Shown piece by piece: positions 9,598 through 18,205 of a stretch of 64,000 nt of DNA; position 1 is the stretch's first letter, and each line of letters starts with the position of its first letter. This DNA is from Echinicola arenosa (GTDB lineage Bacteria; Bacteroidota; Bacteroidia; Cytophagales; Cyclobacteriaceae). The stretch is taken from the NCBI RefSeq assembly GCF_014841125.1, contig NZ_JACYTQ010000003.1, positions 496,001 to 560,000 on the forward strand, written 5' to 3'. The translations under genes and the position numbers were made by a program. The notes below the pieces were generated by a model. It was not told the DNA's origin, did not search any database, and worked only from the letters and a program-made list of their open reading frames with translations.

Positions 9598-10788
9598 ATG
9601 GAACCAACCAAAATTCAAATTATAGAGAAAGTTTCTGGATATGTGAAAGGTCACTTTCAAAGTAATGATACCAAACTTTTCATTTATCATAATTTAGAAC
9701 ATACGGAAGATGTAGTAAAAGCTGCAGCTAAAATCGCTGAGAACTATTCCCTTACTGAGGAAGATTATGATGCTCTATTGGTGGCTGCTTGGTTTCATGA
9801 TTCCGGTTGCTGGGGAAGAACTGAACTTAAAGACCATGAAAATAGAAGTGCCAAACTTGCAGAGGACTTTCTGACTCAAGAAGGTGCCAGCATCAACTTT
9901 ATCTCAAAAGTCAAGTCAGCGATTAAATCCACCAAAATGCCCCAAAATCCAAATGGCCTTGTTGAAGAAATCCTTTGTGATGCGGATCTTTTTCACCTCG
10001 GGAGCGAAGATTATTATGACCGTTCATTAAAACTCTGGGAAGAGTTTATTCAAATGAAAGTGTTTGATATTGATATTTTATCATGGCTTAAATCGAATTT
10101 GATTTTCCTAGGAAAACACAAGTACCATACAGAATATTGTAGGCAAAATTTAATAGCAGGCAAGCAAAAAAACATGGCTGATTTGGTTCAAAAAATAGAG
10201 GAAATGGAAGCTGATAAACCTAAGAAAAAGAAGAATAAAAAAAATAAAGGCCCCGAGAGAGGAATAGAAACGCTATTCCGTACTACATCCAGAAATCACC
10301 TTGAACTTAGTTCAATAGCAGACAACAAGGCAAATATCATGATTTCTGTTAATTCAATTATCCTAACTATTATTGTTTCGGTACTTTTAAGAAAATTAGA
10401 AGAATTTCCCAACTATATCATTCCGACAGTCATGTTGCTCAGCACAAGTTTGATTACCATGGTCTTTGCCATACTGGCCACCAGACCAAACATTAGCTCA
10501 GGAAAAGTCACTAGAGAAGCCATTGATAAAAAAGAGTCGAACCTGCTCTACTTTGGAAATTTTCATGAAATGAAATTGGAAGAATATCAATATGGCATGA
10601 AGAAAATGATGGAAGATGCTGATTTTCTATATGGCAGCATGACTAAAGATATCTATTACCTTGGGCAAGTTTTAGGGAAGAAATACAAACTTCTAAGAAA
10701 AAGTTATACGGTATTTATGTTTGGGTTTATTGTATCCATACTGGCTTTTGTGGTGGCTTCAGTCTTTTTCCCAGTGGATACCTATTGA
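9598..10788 (+). CDS. HD-domain phosphohydrolase fused to a Pycsar-effector (PycTM) membrane domain
   Basis: The protein has 396 residues. Residues 25-200 form an HD domain: YHNLEH (H31, H35), WFHDSG (H67-D68), H80, and CDAD (D128/D130), an arrangement typical of metal-dependent phosphohydrolases. A lysine-rich linker follows (about 207-218). Residues 225-396 match the PycTM domain of Pycsar effectors: the conserved helix around HLELSSIADNKANIMISVN, then about three membrane segments (near 246-263, 273-292 and 370-390). PycTM proteins are known to permeabilise the inner membrane on sensing cCMP or cUMP. No pyrimidine cyclase gene lies nearby, so this is an orphan. The HD part might degrade the signal or another nucleotide. 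Its stop abuts the convergent DUF1080 gene with no intervening base. Confidence 0.85.
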   Translation: MEPTKIQIIEKVSGYVKGHFQSNDTKLFIYHNLEHTEDVVKAAAKIAENYSLTEEDYDALLVAAWFHDSGCWGRTELKDHENRSAKLAEDFLTQEGASINFISKVKSAIKSTKMPQNPNGLVEEILCDADLFHLGSEDYYDRSLKLWEEFIQMKVFDIDILSWLKSNLIFLGKHKYHTEYCRQNLIAGKQKNMADLVQKIEEMEADKPKKKKNKKNKGPERGIETLFRTTSRNHLELSSIADNKANIMISVNSIILTIIVSVLLRKLEEFPNYIIPTVMLLSTSLITMVFAILATRPNISSGKVTREAIDKKESNLLYFGNFHEMKLEEYQYGMKKMMEDADFLYGSMTKDIYYLGQVLGKKYKLLRKSYTVFMFGFIVSILAFVVASVFFPVDTY

Positions 10789-11562
10789 TCAAAAATCAAT
10801 TTGGGAACCCTCAATGTCCAGCTTTTCTATCCAAATGTTTCTGTAAAGCACATCATGACCTTCCGCTTGTAGCTTAATTCCTCCAGGTTGGTCAGTGATT
10901 CCTTTACCTCCATCATTTCCACCGTCAATACCTGAATTTGGCCCACCCCAAACCTGTTGGATATGGACGTTGTCATGAATCTTTTGGCCATTGAAATAAA
11001 TGCTTACCAAAGCCTTTTCCTTAAGCTTACCGTCTTTGTCAAAGCGCGCCGCCCTAAAAGTAATGTCATAAGCATTCCATTTTCCTAATCCATTATAAGC
11101 TGAATATGGAGCTGCTTTCTCATTGATTATAGCGGCCATTCCATGAGCTGTAGAATCTCCATCCAAGACCTGGATCTCATATCGATTTTGTAAATATACA
11201 CCGCTATTTCCTCCAGGATGCTGGATCAGAAACTCTATATGCAACCTGAAATCCTTAAATTTTTCTTTGGTGACAATATCCGCAGCTCCATATAGGCCGT
11301 TAGCTGCGGCAGGGTCATTGGTATTGACTGCTGTTCCAGCATCTACAGGGTCATCTACTATCTTCCATTTTATGGGAGGCTCTGCTGCCAATCTTGGTCC
11401 CTCCCAATATTCCCAATTTTTATCCAGCATTTTTTTGCTTCCATCAAAAAGCCAATGAGCACTCCTTGGCTTTTTAGCTCCCACTCCTATTTGAGCCATT
11501 GAGACTAAAGGTAAAAAAATTAACAAACAGGAAAATACACTCTTAAAAATACTACGGTTCAT
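10789..11562 (-). CDS. DUF1080 (3-keto-disaccharide hydrolase family) exported protein
   Basis: I place the start at the ATG giving MNRSIFKSVFSCLL, which begins a clean Sec signal peptide cut near SMAQ; a longer in-frame start would add 17 residues ahead of it. The mature part (about 230 residues) is one concanavalin/LamG-like domain with HWLFDGSKKML near the start, and FRLHIEFLIQHPGGNSGVYLQNRYEIQVLD and IKLQAEGHDVLYRNIWIEKL as the typical DUF1080 signatures. Family members act on 3-keto-glycosides in the periplasm. It is alone here, though the window carries a second, tandem DUF1080 protein beside an oxidoreductase at 35.3 kb. The leftward promoter must lie in 11563-11683, where I see no clear element. 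Confidence 0.85.
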   Translation of the reverse strand: MNRSIFKSVFSCLLIFLPLVSMAQIGVGAKKPRSAHWLFDGSKKMLDKNWEYWEGPRLAAEPPIKWKIVDDPVDAGTAVNTNDPAAANGLYGAADIVTKEKFKDFRLHIEFLIQHPGGNSGVYLQNRYEIQVLDGDSTAHGMAAIINEKAAPYSAYNGLGKWNAYDITFRAARFDKDGKLKEKALVSIYFNGQKIHDNVHIQQVWGGPNSGIDGGNDGGKGITDQPGGIKLQAEGHDVLYRNIWIEKLDIEGSQIDF

Positions 11563-11683
11563 AGGTTTATTATTTTTAGGCTTAATTAGGTAAAGGACAA
11601 ATTGTAAAACCAATTTAGATAAAATAATACAGAAACTTCCAACCGATTATCCAAATATTCAGGAGCTGTATCGATTTAATCAA

Positions 11684-12100
11684 TCAACTACATTGATCAC
11701 AAATTCCTTTGACCACTAGATTCGCCTCTTCTTGCACAAACTTCTTTGGCAATCCAATGCTTGGGATCTTAAAATCAGGCAAACAAAAAGTACCGTTGCA
11801 TATCCGACAGTAAAAGTGAACATGAAGGTCTTTTTCAATAGCGCAATTGCAGCTTTCCTCGCAAAGTGCATATTTCATCACACCCGTACCATCATCGATA
11901 CTGTGAATGATTTTCTTCTCTTGAAAAGTCTTCAAGGTCCTATACAGTGTCACACGATCCGAATGCTCAAAAGAGTTCTCTAAATCAGTAAGGCTTATGG
12001 CCACTTTTTGGGCCAATAAGGTCTCCAACACCAACAGCCTCACGGCTGTTGGGCGGATACTGTTACTGCTCAAATATTTCTCCAAACTTTTGATTTTCAT
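11684..12100 (-). CDS. Fur-family metal-responsive transcriptional repressor
   Basis: The protein has 138 residues from the ATG reading MKIKSLEKYL. An upstream GTG in the same frame would overlap czcB, but the AAGGAGG at 12117-12123 fits a ribosome site for the ATG at 12100, 14 bases on. The N-terminal winged helix (RPTAVRLLVLETLL, then DRVTLYRTLKTFQEKKII) is classic Fur. The dimerisation part carries HVHFYCRICNGTFC and a terminal CDQC, giving the usual structural zinc cysteines plus the His-rich metal site. It follows czcB by one base, so it is last in the efflux operon. It most likely senses zinc, cobalt or a similar divalent metal and controls this operon. Whether it is Zur-like, Fur-like or PerR-like cannot be settled from sequence. 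Confidence 0.88.
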   Translation of the reverse strand: MKIKSLEKYLSSNSIRPTAVRLLVLETLLAQKVAISLTDLENSFEHSDRVTLYRTLKTFQEKKIIHSIDDGTGVMKYALCEESCNCAIEKDLHVHFYCRICNGTFCLPDFKIPSIGLPKKFVQEEANLVVKGICDQCS

Positions 12101-12101
12101 T

Positions 12102-13289
12102 TTAGTGATGGTGTCCTCCTTCACCTTTTTTCATTTCTGCCATAATGTAATAAGCATTATCAATCACAAATTCCTTCTTGGCATCTTCAGGATTAACGAA
12201 GTTGATAGAAGACCAATTTCCATCTTTCACACCTACTTTAACAGGAACTGGTTCGAAGGACCATTCATCTGCTAGCTTTTGTGCTGAAAAGATAAAATAT
12301 TCATTACCTTCTTTCACCAAAGCTCCCTCCCTAACCGCTAATAAGGACTGTTCTCCAACCAAGACTTGGCCGCGCACATACATTCCAGGGATTAATAAAC
12401 CCTTCTTATTTTCTATTTCAGCGTGAATATGAACTGCTTTGGGCTCTTGTTCGAATGATTTGCCTACTGCATAAACTTCAGCTTGTAATTCTTCATTTTG
12501 GACTGTTTGGACACTAAAACGTACTTTCTGCCCTTTTTCTACTAAATGGACATCTTTTTCAAAAACCATCAAATCAGCATGAATATGCTCAATATTCACT
12601 ACCTCAAACATTTCAAACTGCGGCGCAACATATTGGCCCGTTTTGATATTGACTTTTTTGATATATCCTGAAATTGAGCTTTTGACCGGTACTTGTTCTG
12701 TTACCTCACCATTTTCCAAGACACTTGCCTCAATACCCAATAACTTTAACTGATTTCTCAGGCCATTTACTTGTCCTTTTAGGGCGGCCAAATCAGATTG
12801 TATTTTTTGCAAGTCCCTACCAGAACCTACCTCTTTTTCATACAAGGTTTCCTGCCTACTGTTTTCTTTCTCTAAATACTTCAATCTGTTCCAGTCTTGC
12901 TGGTAAGCAGTTTGAAGTTTGATCAATTCAGGGTGACTCAATCTGGCCAAAACTTGGCCTTTATTAACATAATCACCCTCGATCACATTAATAACAGCCA
13001 CATTGGCTCCAATATAAGCCGTAATGGAGGCTTCATTTTGTGGAGGAACTTCCAATTCTCCATTTGCTTCTACATAAGTGGCCACACCTTGCTCACGAAC
13101 TTTATCTATGGTAAGCTTCAAGCTATTCACTTGATCATCGCTGAGGAGAACTATCTCTCCATGCTCTTCTTCTATAATTTCTTTTGATTTCAGCCCTGCT
13201 TCCTGAGGACTATTACACCCTGATCCAAAAGCCATAACGATCAGAGAAAATATGCTGATGTAAGTATTTCTATTCATTGTTTGATTCAT
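12102..13289 (-). CDS. czcB: Periplasmic adaptor (membrane fusion) subunit of a heavy-metal RND efflux pump
   Basis: This 395-residue lipoprotein has lipobox FGSGC. It shows the adaptor order: a barrel-sandwich half (ASITAYIGANVAVINVIEGDYVNKGQVLARLSHPEL), a coiled-coil hairpin (about 120-190, TAYQQDWNRLKYLEKENSRQ), the second lipoyl half (VKSSISGYIKKVNIKTGQYV), then beta-barrel and membrane-proximal domains. It ends in GGHHH, a short His tail that could bind metal. The start lies inside the last codons of czcA (20-base overlap), and fur begins one base after its stop, so translation is coupled throughout. It bridges the RND pump to the outer-membrane channel. An ATG four codons downstream is an equally possible start. 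Confidence 0.9.
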   Translation of the reverse strand: MNQTMNRNTYISIFSLIVMAFGSGCNSPQEAGLKSKEIIEEEHGEIVLLSDDQVNSLKLTIDKVREQGVATYVEANGELEVPPQNEASITAYIGANVAVINVIEGDYVNKGQVLARLSHPELIKLQTAYQQDWNRLKYLEKENSRQETLYEKEVGSGRDLQKIQSDLAALKGQVNGLRNQLKLLGIEASVLENGEVTEQVPVKSSISGYIKKVNIKTGQYVAPQFEMFEVVNIEHIHADLMVFEKDVHLVEKGQKVRFSVQTVQNEELQAEVYAVGKSFEQEPKAVHIHAEIENKKGLLIPGMYVRGQVLVGEQSLLAVREGALVKEGNEYFIFSAQKLADEWSFEPVPVKVGVKDGNWSSINFVNPEDAKKEFVIDNAYYIMAEMKKGEGGHHH

Positions 13290-16200
13290 TTAGGGGATTT
13301 TGAAAATATTCAAGTGCAATCTTACTTTCCAAATATTTGTCCAGCGTTTCTAATGCATCCATCTCGATGGTCAATGCATCACTTAGGTTTTGTAGGAAGG
13401 CCACATAGTCTATTGCACCTTCTCTATAAGCCAACAAGGCCCCTTTTTCCTGCTCCATTACTAATCGCAAGGCCTCTTCTTTGTAAAACTGATAAGATGA
13501 TCGCCACTTATTGTAATTTTGTAAAGCCGTTCGATAAGCAGTTTGGAATTCCATTTGGGTTTGCCTTAGAGATTGGTTCGCTTGCTCTAGACTAATCTTA
13601 GCGGATTGCACCTTGGCCTGTGTTTGATTAAATGCCAATGGGACACTAATCCCTAATTGATAAGAATAATATCCAGAATTGCCTGAAACTTCTTGGATGC
13701 CATATTGTGCACTTAGCTTTGGTAGATACCCAGATTTAGCCGCTTTCAAAGCAAACTCAGCTAACTCTCTTTTTTCATTAGCCATGTTTATTTGGGGGTG
13801 TTCCGAGATAGGAATTGATGGATTCATTAGTTCTAAATAAACCGACTCATCTTCTGAAGAAGTAGTAAACAAAGTGTCACTTACTAACCACAAATTAAAC
13901 TTTTGAAGAGCTACCTTATAATCATAATATCCTTGGTTTTTCTGTATTTCGATTTGTCCCGATCGGTTTTGAGCTGCCAACCACTCAAGTTTACTGGTTG
14001 CTTCAATATCATACCTGATCTTTGCCGCCTTTTCAAAATTTCCGTACAAAGAATCCATCCTTAAGAGAAGTTGGTATTTTAATTTGCTCAGATAAACATC
14101 TTTGAAGGCCAAGCTTACTTGTCTTGATAATTCTACTTCTGAGAGATTCAAAGCTGCTTCTGCCAAAGCAACTTGCTGTTTTTGGTAGTTACTTTTTGCT
14201 GGAACACCAAAAATATCTAACTCCTGTACCTGAAAACCCACCTGGGTATAAACTCCAACACCATCTGTAATTTCTTCTCCTCCAGTGAATATTTGTGTAT
14301 TTCCTAAATCCCAAGCCGTTTTCCTCAAAGCCTCCTGTTTATCAATTTCCAATTGTACACTTTTAATCATTGGATAATTATCCTTTGCCTTTTGAATAGC
14401 CTCCTGAAGCGTTAGTTCTGGAAGATTCTCCTCTTCTTGGGCGTTGGAAGTAAAAGAGAACAAACCGAACATTAATGTAAAACCCAACATGATTGCAGGC
14501 TTGGAAACAGCCATTTTAAAGCGTTTGGCTTCCATCCACTGATAAAGTATAGGCAAAACAAACAAGGTGAGCATAGTAGATGTAATCAATCCCCCAATAA
14601 CCACAGTAGCCAATGGTCGCTGCACTTCTGCCCCTGAGGATGAAGAAATGGCCATAGGAAGAAAACCCAGAATATCTGTAAGCGCTGTCAACAGAATAGG
14701 CCTGATCCTTCTCCTTGTTCCCTTATTGATTCGCTCCAACAAACTTAAATTTCCATCTTCTTTCAACTCATTGAGACCATTGATCAAAACCAGTCCATTC
14801 AAAACTGCTACTCCGAAAAGCACGATAAACCCCACGCCCGCAGAAATACTAAATGGCATTCCACGAATCCAAAGAGAAAAAACTCCTCCAATAGCAGCCA
14901 ACGGAATAGCCATGTAAATCATGAAGGTTTGCCGTAAAGATCCTAATGCGAAAAAGATCAAAATGAATATTGAAGCCAATGCCAAGGGAACGACCAATTT
15001 CAGCCGAGAAGTCGCTCTCTCTAGGTTTTCAAAGGCCCCACCATATCTGATATAATAACCAGCTGGCAAATCCAACCTTGAATCCAATTTCTGTTTGATT
15101 TCTTGTACCAATGATTTTACATCTCTTCCCCGAACATTTATCCCCACATAAGTCCTTCGGTTTGTATTATCCCTACTGATTTGCATAGGACCTGGCTGGT
15201 AGCTTATATCAGCCACTTCTTTTAAAGGAATTTGAGTTCTTTTGACCGTATTGACATATAAATTTTGGACATCATTAATTTGTGTTCTATACAGGGAATC
15301 CAGTCTAACAACCAAGTCGAACCTCTTTTCTCCCTCAAAAATCACCCCCGCTTTTTTACCTGCAAATGCTGTTTGAACAACAGTATTTAAATCTTCTACA
15401 TCTAAATCATATTGAGAAAGTTTCTCCCGGTCATAATTGATCGTCATCTGTGGTAAACCTGTGGTAGCTTCCACTTTCATGTCTGCAACACCTTCAACGC
15501 TTGAAACAATTTGGCCGATTTCGTTGGCTTTTTGGGCAAGTACCTCTAAATCCTCTCCAAATAGTTTAATGGCAATGTCCTCTCTCACCCCCGTTAACAG
15601 CTCATTGAAGCGCATTTCTATTGGTTGGGTAAATTCATAAGAAACACCTGGTATGACACTAATTTTATCCTTGATTTTTTCAATTAATTCTTCCTTAGTA
15701 GAAGCTGATACCCATTCTGACCTTGGGTTAAGAATTATAAAACAATCTCCAATATCCATAGGCATGGGATCAGTAGGAACATCCGCCACCCCAAATCTAC
15801 TCAGAACCTGATCCACTTCCGGAAAATTGTCCAATATGATGTTTTCAATCTTAGTGGATGTCGCAATTGACTCAGAAAGGGAACTTCCAGGATTTAAAAT
15901 GATGTGAAATGCTATGTCTCCTTCATCCAGTTGAGGAATAAACTCTCCTCCCATCCTACTAAAAGTAAATACCGTCAATCCAAAAAGCACAATGGAAATG
16001 CCCAAAACCCATTTTCCATGTCGAAGAGCACTTTGCAAAAGTGGCGTATACCTATCTTCCAACCAGATCACCACTTTGTCACCCCATGAAGTTTTGTTTT
16101 CTTTATCTACACGAATAAAAAATGAGGAAACCATAGGTACATAGGTTAGACAAAGGATCATGGCTCCCAGCATAGCAAAAATGAATGTAAGGGCCATTGG

Positions 16201-17625
16201 CTTGAACATTTTCCCTTCCACTCCTTCTAAAGCCAATATGGGTAGAAACACGATTAGAATGATCAATTGGCCAAAAAAAGCAGCATTCATCATGCTTTTG
16301 GAAGCTTGGCTAGCAGCTTTTTGCCTTGACTTTTTATTCAAATTTTCACCTTTCATGACTTTTTGATGCAACAAGAAAACAGTGCTCTCAACAATGATAA
16401 CCGCCCCATCCACAATAATCCCAAAATCTATGGCTCCAAGACTCATCAGATTCGCCCAAACATCAAAGACGTTCATTAAAATAAAGGCAAAAAGAAGACT
16501 CAACGGAATGGTGGAAGCGACAATTAATCCTCCTCGCCAATTGCCTAATAATATGACTAGCACAAAAATGACAATCAGACCACCTTCCAATAAATTTGAA
16601 GTAACCGTTGAGGTGGTTTCTTCCACCAACTTACTTCTGTCTAAAAAAGGCTTGATGGAAATTCCATCAGGTAAAGATTGCTGTATTTGTAATATTCTTG
16701 ATTTTACAGCTTGAATCACTTGGTCAGAATTGGCACCTTTTAGCATCAAAATCATTCCTCCTACGGCCTCTCCTTGGCCATTCTTGGTCAGTGCTCCATA
16801 CCTTACAGCTTCCCCATAGCGTACATCAGCCACATCCTTTATTTTAATGGGAAGACCTTCGCGATTGATAACAGAGATGTTTTTTATTTCATCCAAACTG
16901 GACACCAATCCTTCCCCTCTTATAAAATTGGCTTGATGGTTTCTTTCTATATAAGCCCCTCCAGTATTCTGGTTGTTCTTTTCGAGTGCTTCAAAAATAT
17001 CACCCATGGTAATTCCAATCGCTCTAAGCTCATCTGGAGATACAGCCACTTCATACTGTTTGATTTTCCCACCAAAAGCATTTACTTCCACCACCCCTGG
17101 CACCATGGCCATTTGCCGCTTAATGATCCAGTCTTGGATCGTTCTCAGATCAGTGTTTGAATATTTATCATGGTAGGAACTATCCACCTCCAGTGTGTAT
17201 TGGTAAATCTCTCCTAGGCCAGTAGAAATAGGTCCCATCATAGGATTTCCAAATTCTTCTGGGATTTCATCCTTTACATCATTCAGTTTTTCCGCCACCA
17301 GTTGCCGTGGAAGATAGGTTCCTTGGTTATCTTCAAAAACGATGGTTACTACTGAAAGTCCAAACCTAGAAACTGACCGGACTTCTTTTACTCCAGGCAA
17401 GTTTGCCATGGCCAACTCCACCGGATAGGTCACAAATTGTTCTATATCTTCTGTTCCTAGATTAGGAGCTTGTGTAATTACTTGAACCTGATTGTTTGTA
17501 ATATCTGGAACTGCATCAATAGGAACCTGCTTAATACTCCAGATTCCCGCCACTATCAAAGCCAATGTTAACAGCCCAATAATAAGCTTATGGTTGATAG
17601 AAAAAGATATCAGCTGATTTATCAT
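13270..17625 (-). CDS. czcA: CzcA-type heavy-metal RND transporter fused to a TolC-family outer-membrane channel
   Basis: This is one uninterrupted frame of 1451 residues. The first 1040 or so are a CusA/CzcA RND pump: N-terminal helix FSINHKLIIGLLTL, two large periplasmic loops, and the proton-relay motif DFGIIVDGAVIIVE, typical of the zinc/cobalt/nickel (HME-RND) class. The last 400 are a TolC/CzcC-like channel part (LTLQEAIQKAKDNYPMIKSV, long alpha-helical repeats) preceded by a signal-like hydrophobic stretch (KPAIMLGFTLMFGLFSFTSNAQ), so proteolytic separation is conceivable. I chose the ATG at 17625 because family members begin near MINQLISF; an ATG 14 codons upstream overlaps a palindrome. 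Such fusions are known in Bacteroidota. It is followed by overlapping czcB. Confidence 0.92.
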   Translation of the reverse strand: MINQLISFSINHKLIIGLLTLALIVAGIWSIKQVPIDAVPDITNNQVQVITQAPNLGTEDIEQFVTYPVELAMANLPGVKEVRSVSRFGLSVVTIVFEDNQGTYLPRQLVAEKLNDVKDEIPEEFGNPMMGPISTGLGEIYQYTLEVDSSYHDKYSNTDLRTIQDWIIKRQMAMVPGVVEVNAFGGKIKQYEVAVSPDELRAIGITMGDIFEALEKNNQNTGGAYIERNHQANFIRGEGLVSSLDEIKNISVINREGLPIKIKDVADVRYGEAVRYGALTKNGQGEAVGGMILMLKGANSDQVIQAVKSRILQIQQSLPDGISIKPFLDRSKLVEETTSTVTSNLLEGGLIVIFVLVILLGNWRGGLIVASTIPLSLLFAFILMNVFDVWANLMSLGAIDFGIIVDGAVIIVESTVFLLHQKVMKGENLNKKSRQKAASQASKSMMNAAFFGQLIILIVFLPILALEGVEGKMFKPMALTFIFAMLGAMILCLTYVPMVSSFFIRVDKENKTSWGDKVVIWLEDRYTPLLQSALRHGKWVLGISIVLFGLTVFTFSRMGGEFIPQLDEGDIAFHIILNPGSSLSESIATSTKIENIILDNFPEVDQVLSRFGVADVPTDPMPMDIGDCFIILNPRSEWVSASTKEELIEKIKDKISVIPGVSYEFTQPIEMRFNELLTGVREDIAIKLFGEDLEVLAQKANEIGQIVSSVEGVADMKVEATTGLPQMTINYDREKLSQYDLDVEDLNTVVQTAFAGKKAGVIFEGEKRFDLVVRLDSLYRTQINDVQNLYVNTVKRTQIPLKEVADISYQPGPMQISRDNTNRRTYVGINVRGRDVKSLVQEIKQKLDSRLDLPAGYYIRYGGAFENLERATSRLKLVVPLALASIFILIFFALGSLRQTFMIYMAIPLAAIGGVFSLWIRGMPFSISAGVGFIVLFGVAVLNGLVLINGLNELKEDGNLSLLERINKGTRRRIRPILLTALTDILGFLPMAISSSSGAEVQRPLATVVIGGLITSTMLTLFVLPILYQWMEAKRFKMAVSKPAIMLGFTLMFGLFSFTSNAQEEENLPELTLQEAIQKAKDNYPMIKSVQLEIDKQEALRKTAWDLGNTQIFTGGEEITDGVGVYTQVGFQVQELDIFGVPAKSNYQKQQVALAEAALNLSEVELSRQVSLAFKDVYLSKLKYQLLLRMDSLYGNFEKAAKIRYDIEATSKLEWLAAQNRSGQIEIQKNQGYYDYKVALQKFNLWLVSDTLFTTSSEDESVYLELMNPSIPISEHPQINMANEKRELAEFALKAAKSGYLPKLSAQYGIQEVSGNSGYYSYQLGISVPLAFNQTQAKVQSAKISLEQANQSLRQTQMEFQTAYRTALQNYNKWRSSYQFYKEEALRLVMEQEKGALLAYREGAIDYVAFLQNLSDALTIEMDALETLDKYLESKIALEYFQNPLNESNNE

Positions 17626-17663
17626 AAAGTGTTTGCTTACAGATCGATACACATCTTGCATAA

Positions 17664-17683
17664 CCATTTTAGAGCTAAAATGG
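17664..17683. promoter_or_regulatory. 20-bp palindrome just upstream of czcA
   Basis: CCATTTTAGAGCTAAAATGG is a perfect dyad with 9-bp arms and a 2-bp centre, lying 39 bases upstream of the chosen czcA start. Its position and symmetry fit an operator or an mRNA hairpin in the leader. No regulator can be assigned from sequence; the Fur-family gene of the same cluster is one candidate. Confidence 0.45.
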
Positions 17684-17787
17684 CCGTGTGCTAAAAGGCA
17701 TCTGATCTAGTTGTATAATTGAATTGGTACTACCTTAAAATTAAGTAGCGTTTAAAATTGGACGCATTTGTCCTCTGAAATAAAAAT

Positions 17788-18102
17788 TTAGCTTCTAGGT
17801 GGTTTTAAAAAATCAAAAAGTTGGATACCAATAAAATCATGATAATGAGCATTTTTTATTGCAATGAAATCTGAAACAAAATTTACGGAAGGTTTCTGAG
17901 TGATCATAAAATGAATATGACAACAATGGCAAACGCATAGTGGAGAACAATCATCCCCCATATCTCCATGATGATGACCTGCATCATGATTGGCTATCAT
18001 CGGCTCTTCTGAAAATGTACCGGATACAGCATCCCCATCAGCACATGGCAAAAGCATCAGTACCAACAAATAATAACGCAATATGATCTGCGTGATCTTC
18101 AT
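17788..18102 (-). CDS. Small exported His/Cys-rich protein of the metal-efflux cluster
   Basis: The protein has 104 residues from the ATG reading MKITQIILRYYLLV. An in-frame TTG three codons upstream is less likely. A signal peptide or single membrane helix (residues 5-20) is followed by a short metal-ligand-rich segment: DAGHHHGDMGDDCSPLCVCHCC, with three His in a row and five Cys. The rest is unremarkable. It resembles the small CSPxCxCxCC proteins (I believe DUF6660) that precede CzcCBA-type operons in Bacteroidota. It is probably a periplasmic metal-binding accessory. It lies 162 bases upstream of czcA on the same strand, with a promoter-like element and a Fur-box-like dyad directly upstream. 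Its biochemical role is unknown. Confidence 0.7.
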   Translation of the reverse strand: MKITQIILRYYLLVLMLLPCADGDAVSGTFSEEPMIANHDAGHHHGDMGDDCSPLCVCHCCHIHFMITQKPSVNFVSDFIAIKNAHYHDFIGIQLFDFLKPPRS

Positions 18103-18108
18103 TAAGGA

Positions 18109-18116
18109 CAAATATA
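18109..18116 (-). promoter_or_regulatory. Bacteroidota -7 promoter element (TATATTTG) for the metal-efflux cluster
   Basis: Read leftward, TATATTTG matches the TAnnTTTG consensus exactly. It ends 6 bases before the ATG at 18102, so transcription would begin at or near the start codon, giving a leaderless or nearly leaderless message. No properly spaced -33 TTTG is obvious. Confidence 0.45.
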
Positions 18117-18129
18117 CCTAATAAAACCA

Positions 18130-18144
18130 TGCAATGGGATTGCA
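18130..18144. promoter_or_regulatory. Candidate Fur-family operator (TGCAAT-GGG-ATTGCA)
   Basis: This perfect 6-3-6 dyad is 28 bases upstream of the small His/Cys-rich gene and 14 bases upstream of the TATATTTG element, so a bound protein would cover the -33 region. Its size and A/T-G/C pattern resemble Fur/Zur/PerR boxes, and a Fur-family gene is the last gene of the same cluster. Assignment is inference. Confidence 0.45.
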
Positions 18145-18205
18145 AAAAATTGAACTGCAAAATTTCCTATTATTTCCCCATAAAAAGACTAACGGAGTTT
18201 ATTGA

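Noticed and set aside
9598-10788. A complete Pycsar anti-phage system
   Set aside because: Neither neighbour is a nucleotidyl cyclase (a lipoprotein and a DUF1080 protein flank it), so only the effector-type domain can be supported.
13270-17625. Long open frames opposite the czcA gene
   Set aside because: They follow the codon pattern of the main gene in reverse, have no recognisable domain and no start context.
17626-17667. Longer N-terminus for czcA starting at 17667
   Set aside because: The extra 14 residues are unlike the family and overlap a perfect palindrome; the ATG at 17625 matches normal CzcA starts.
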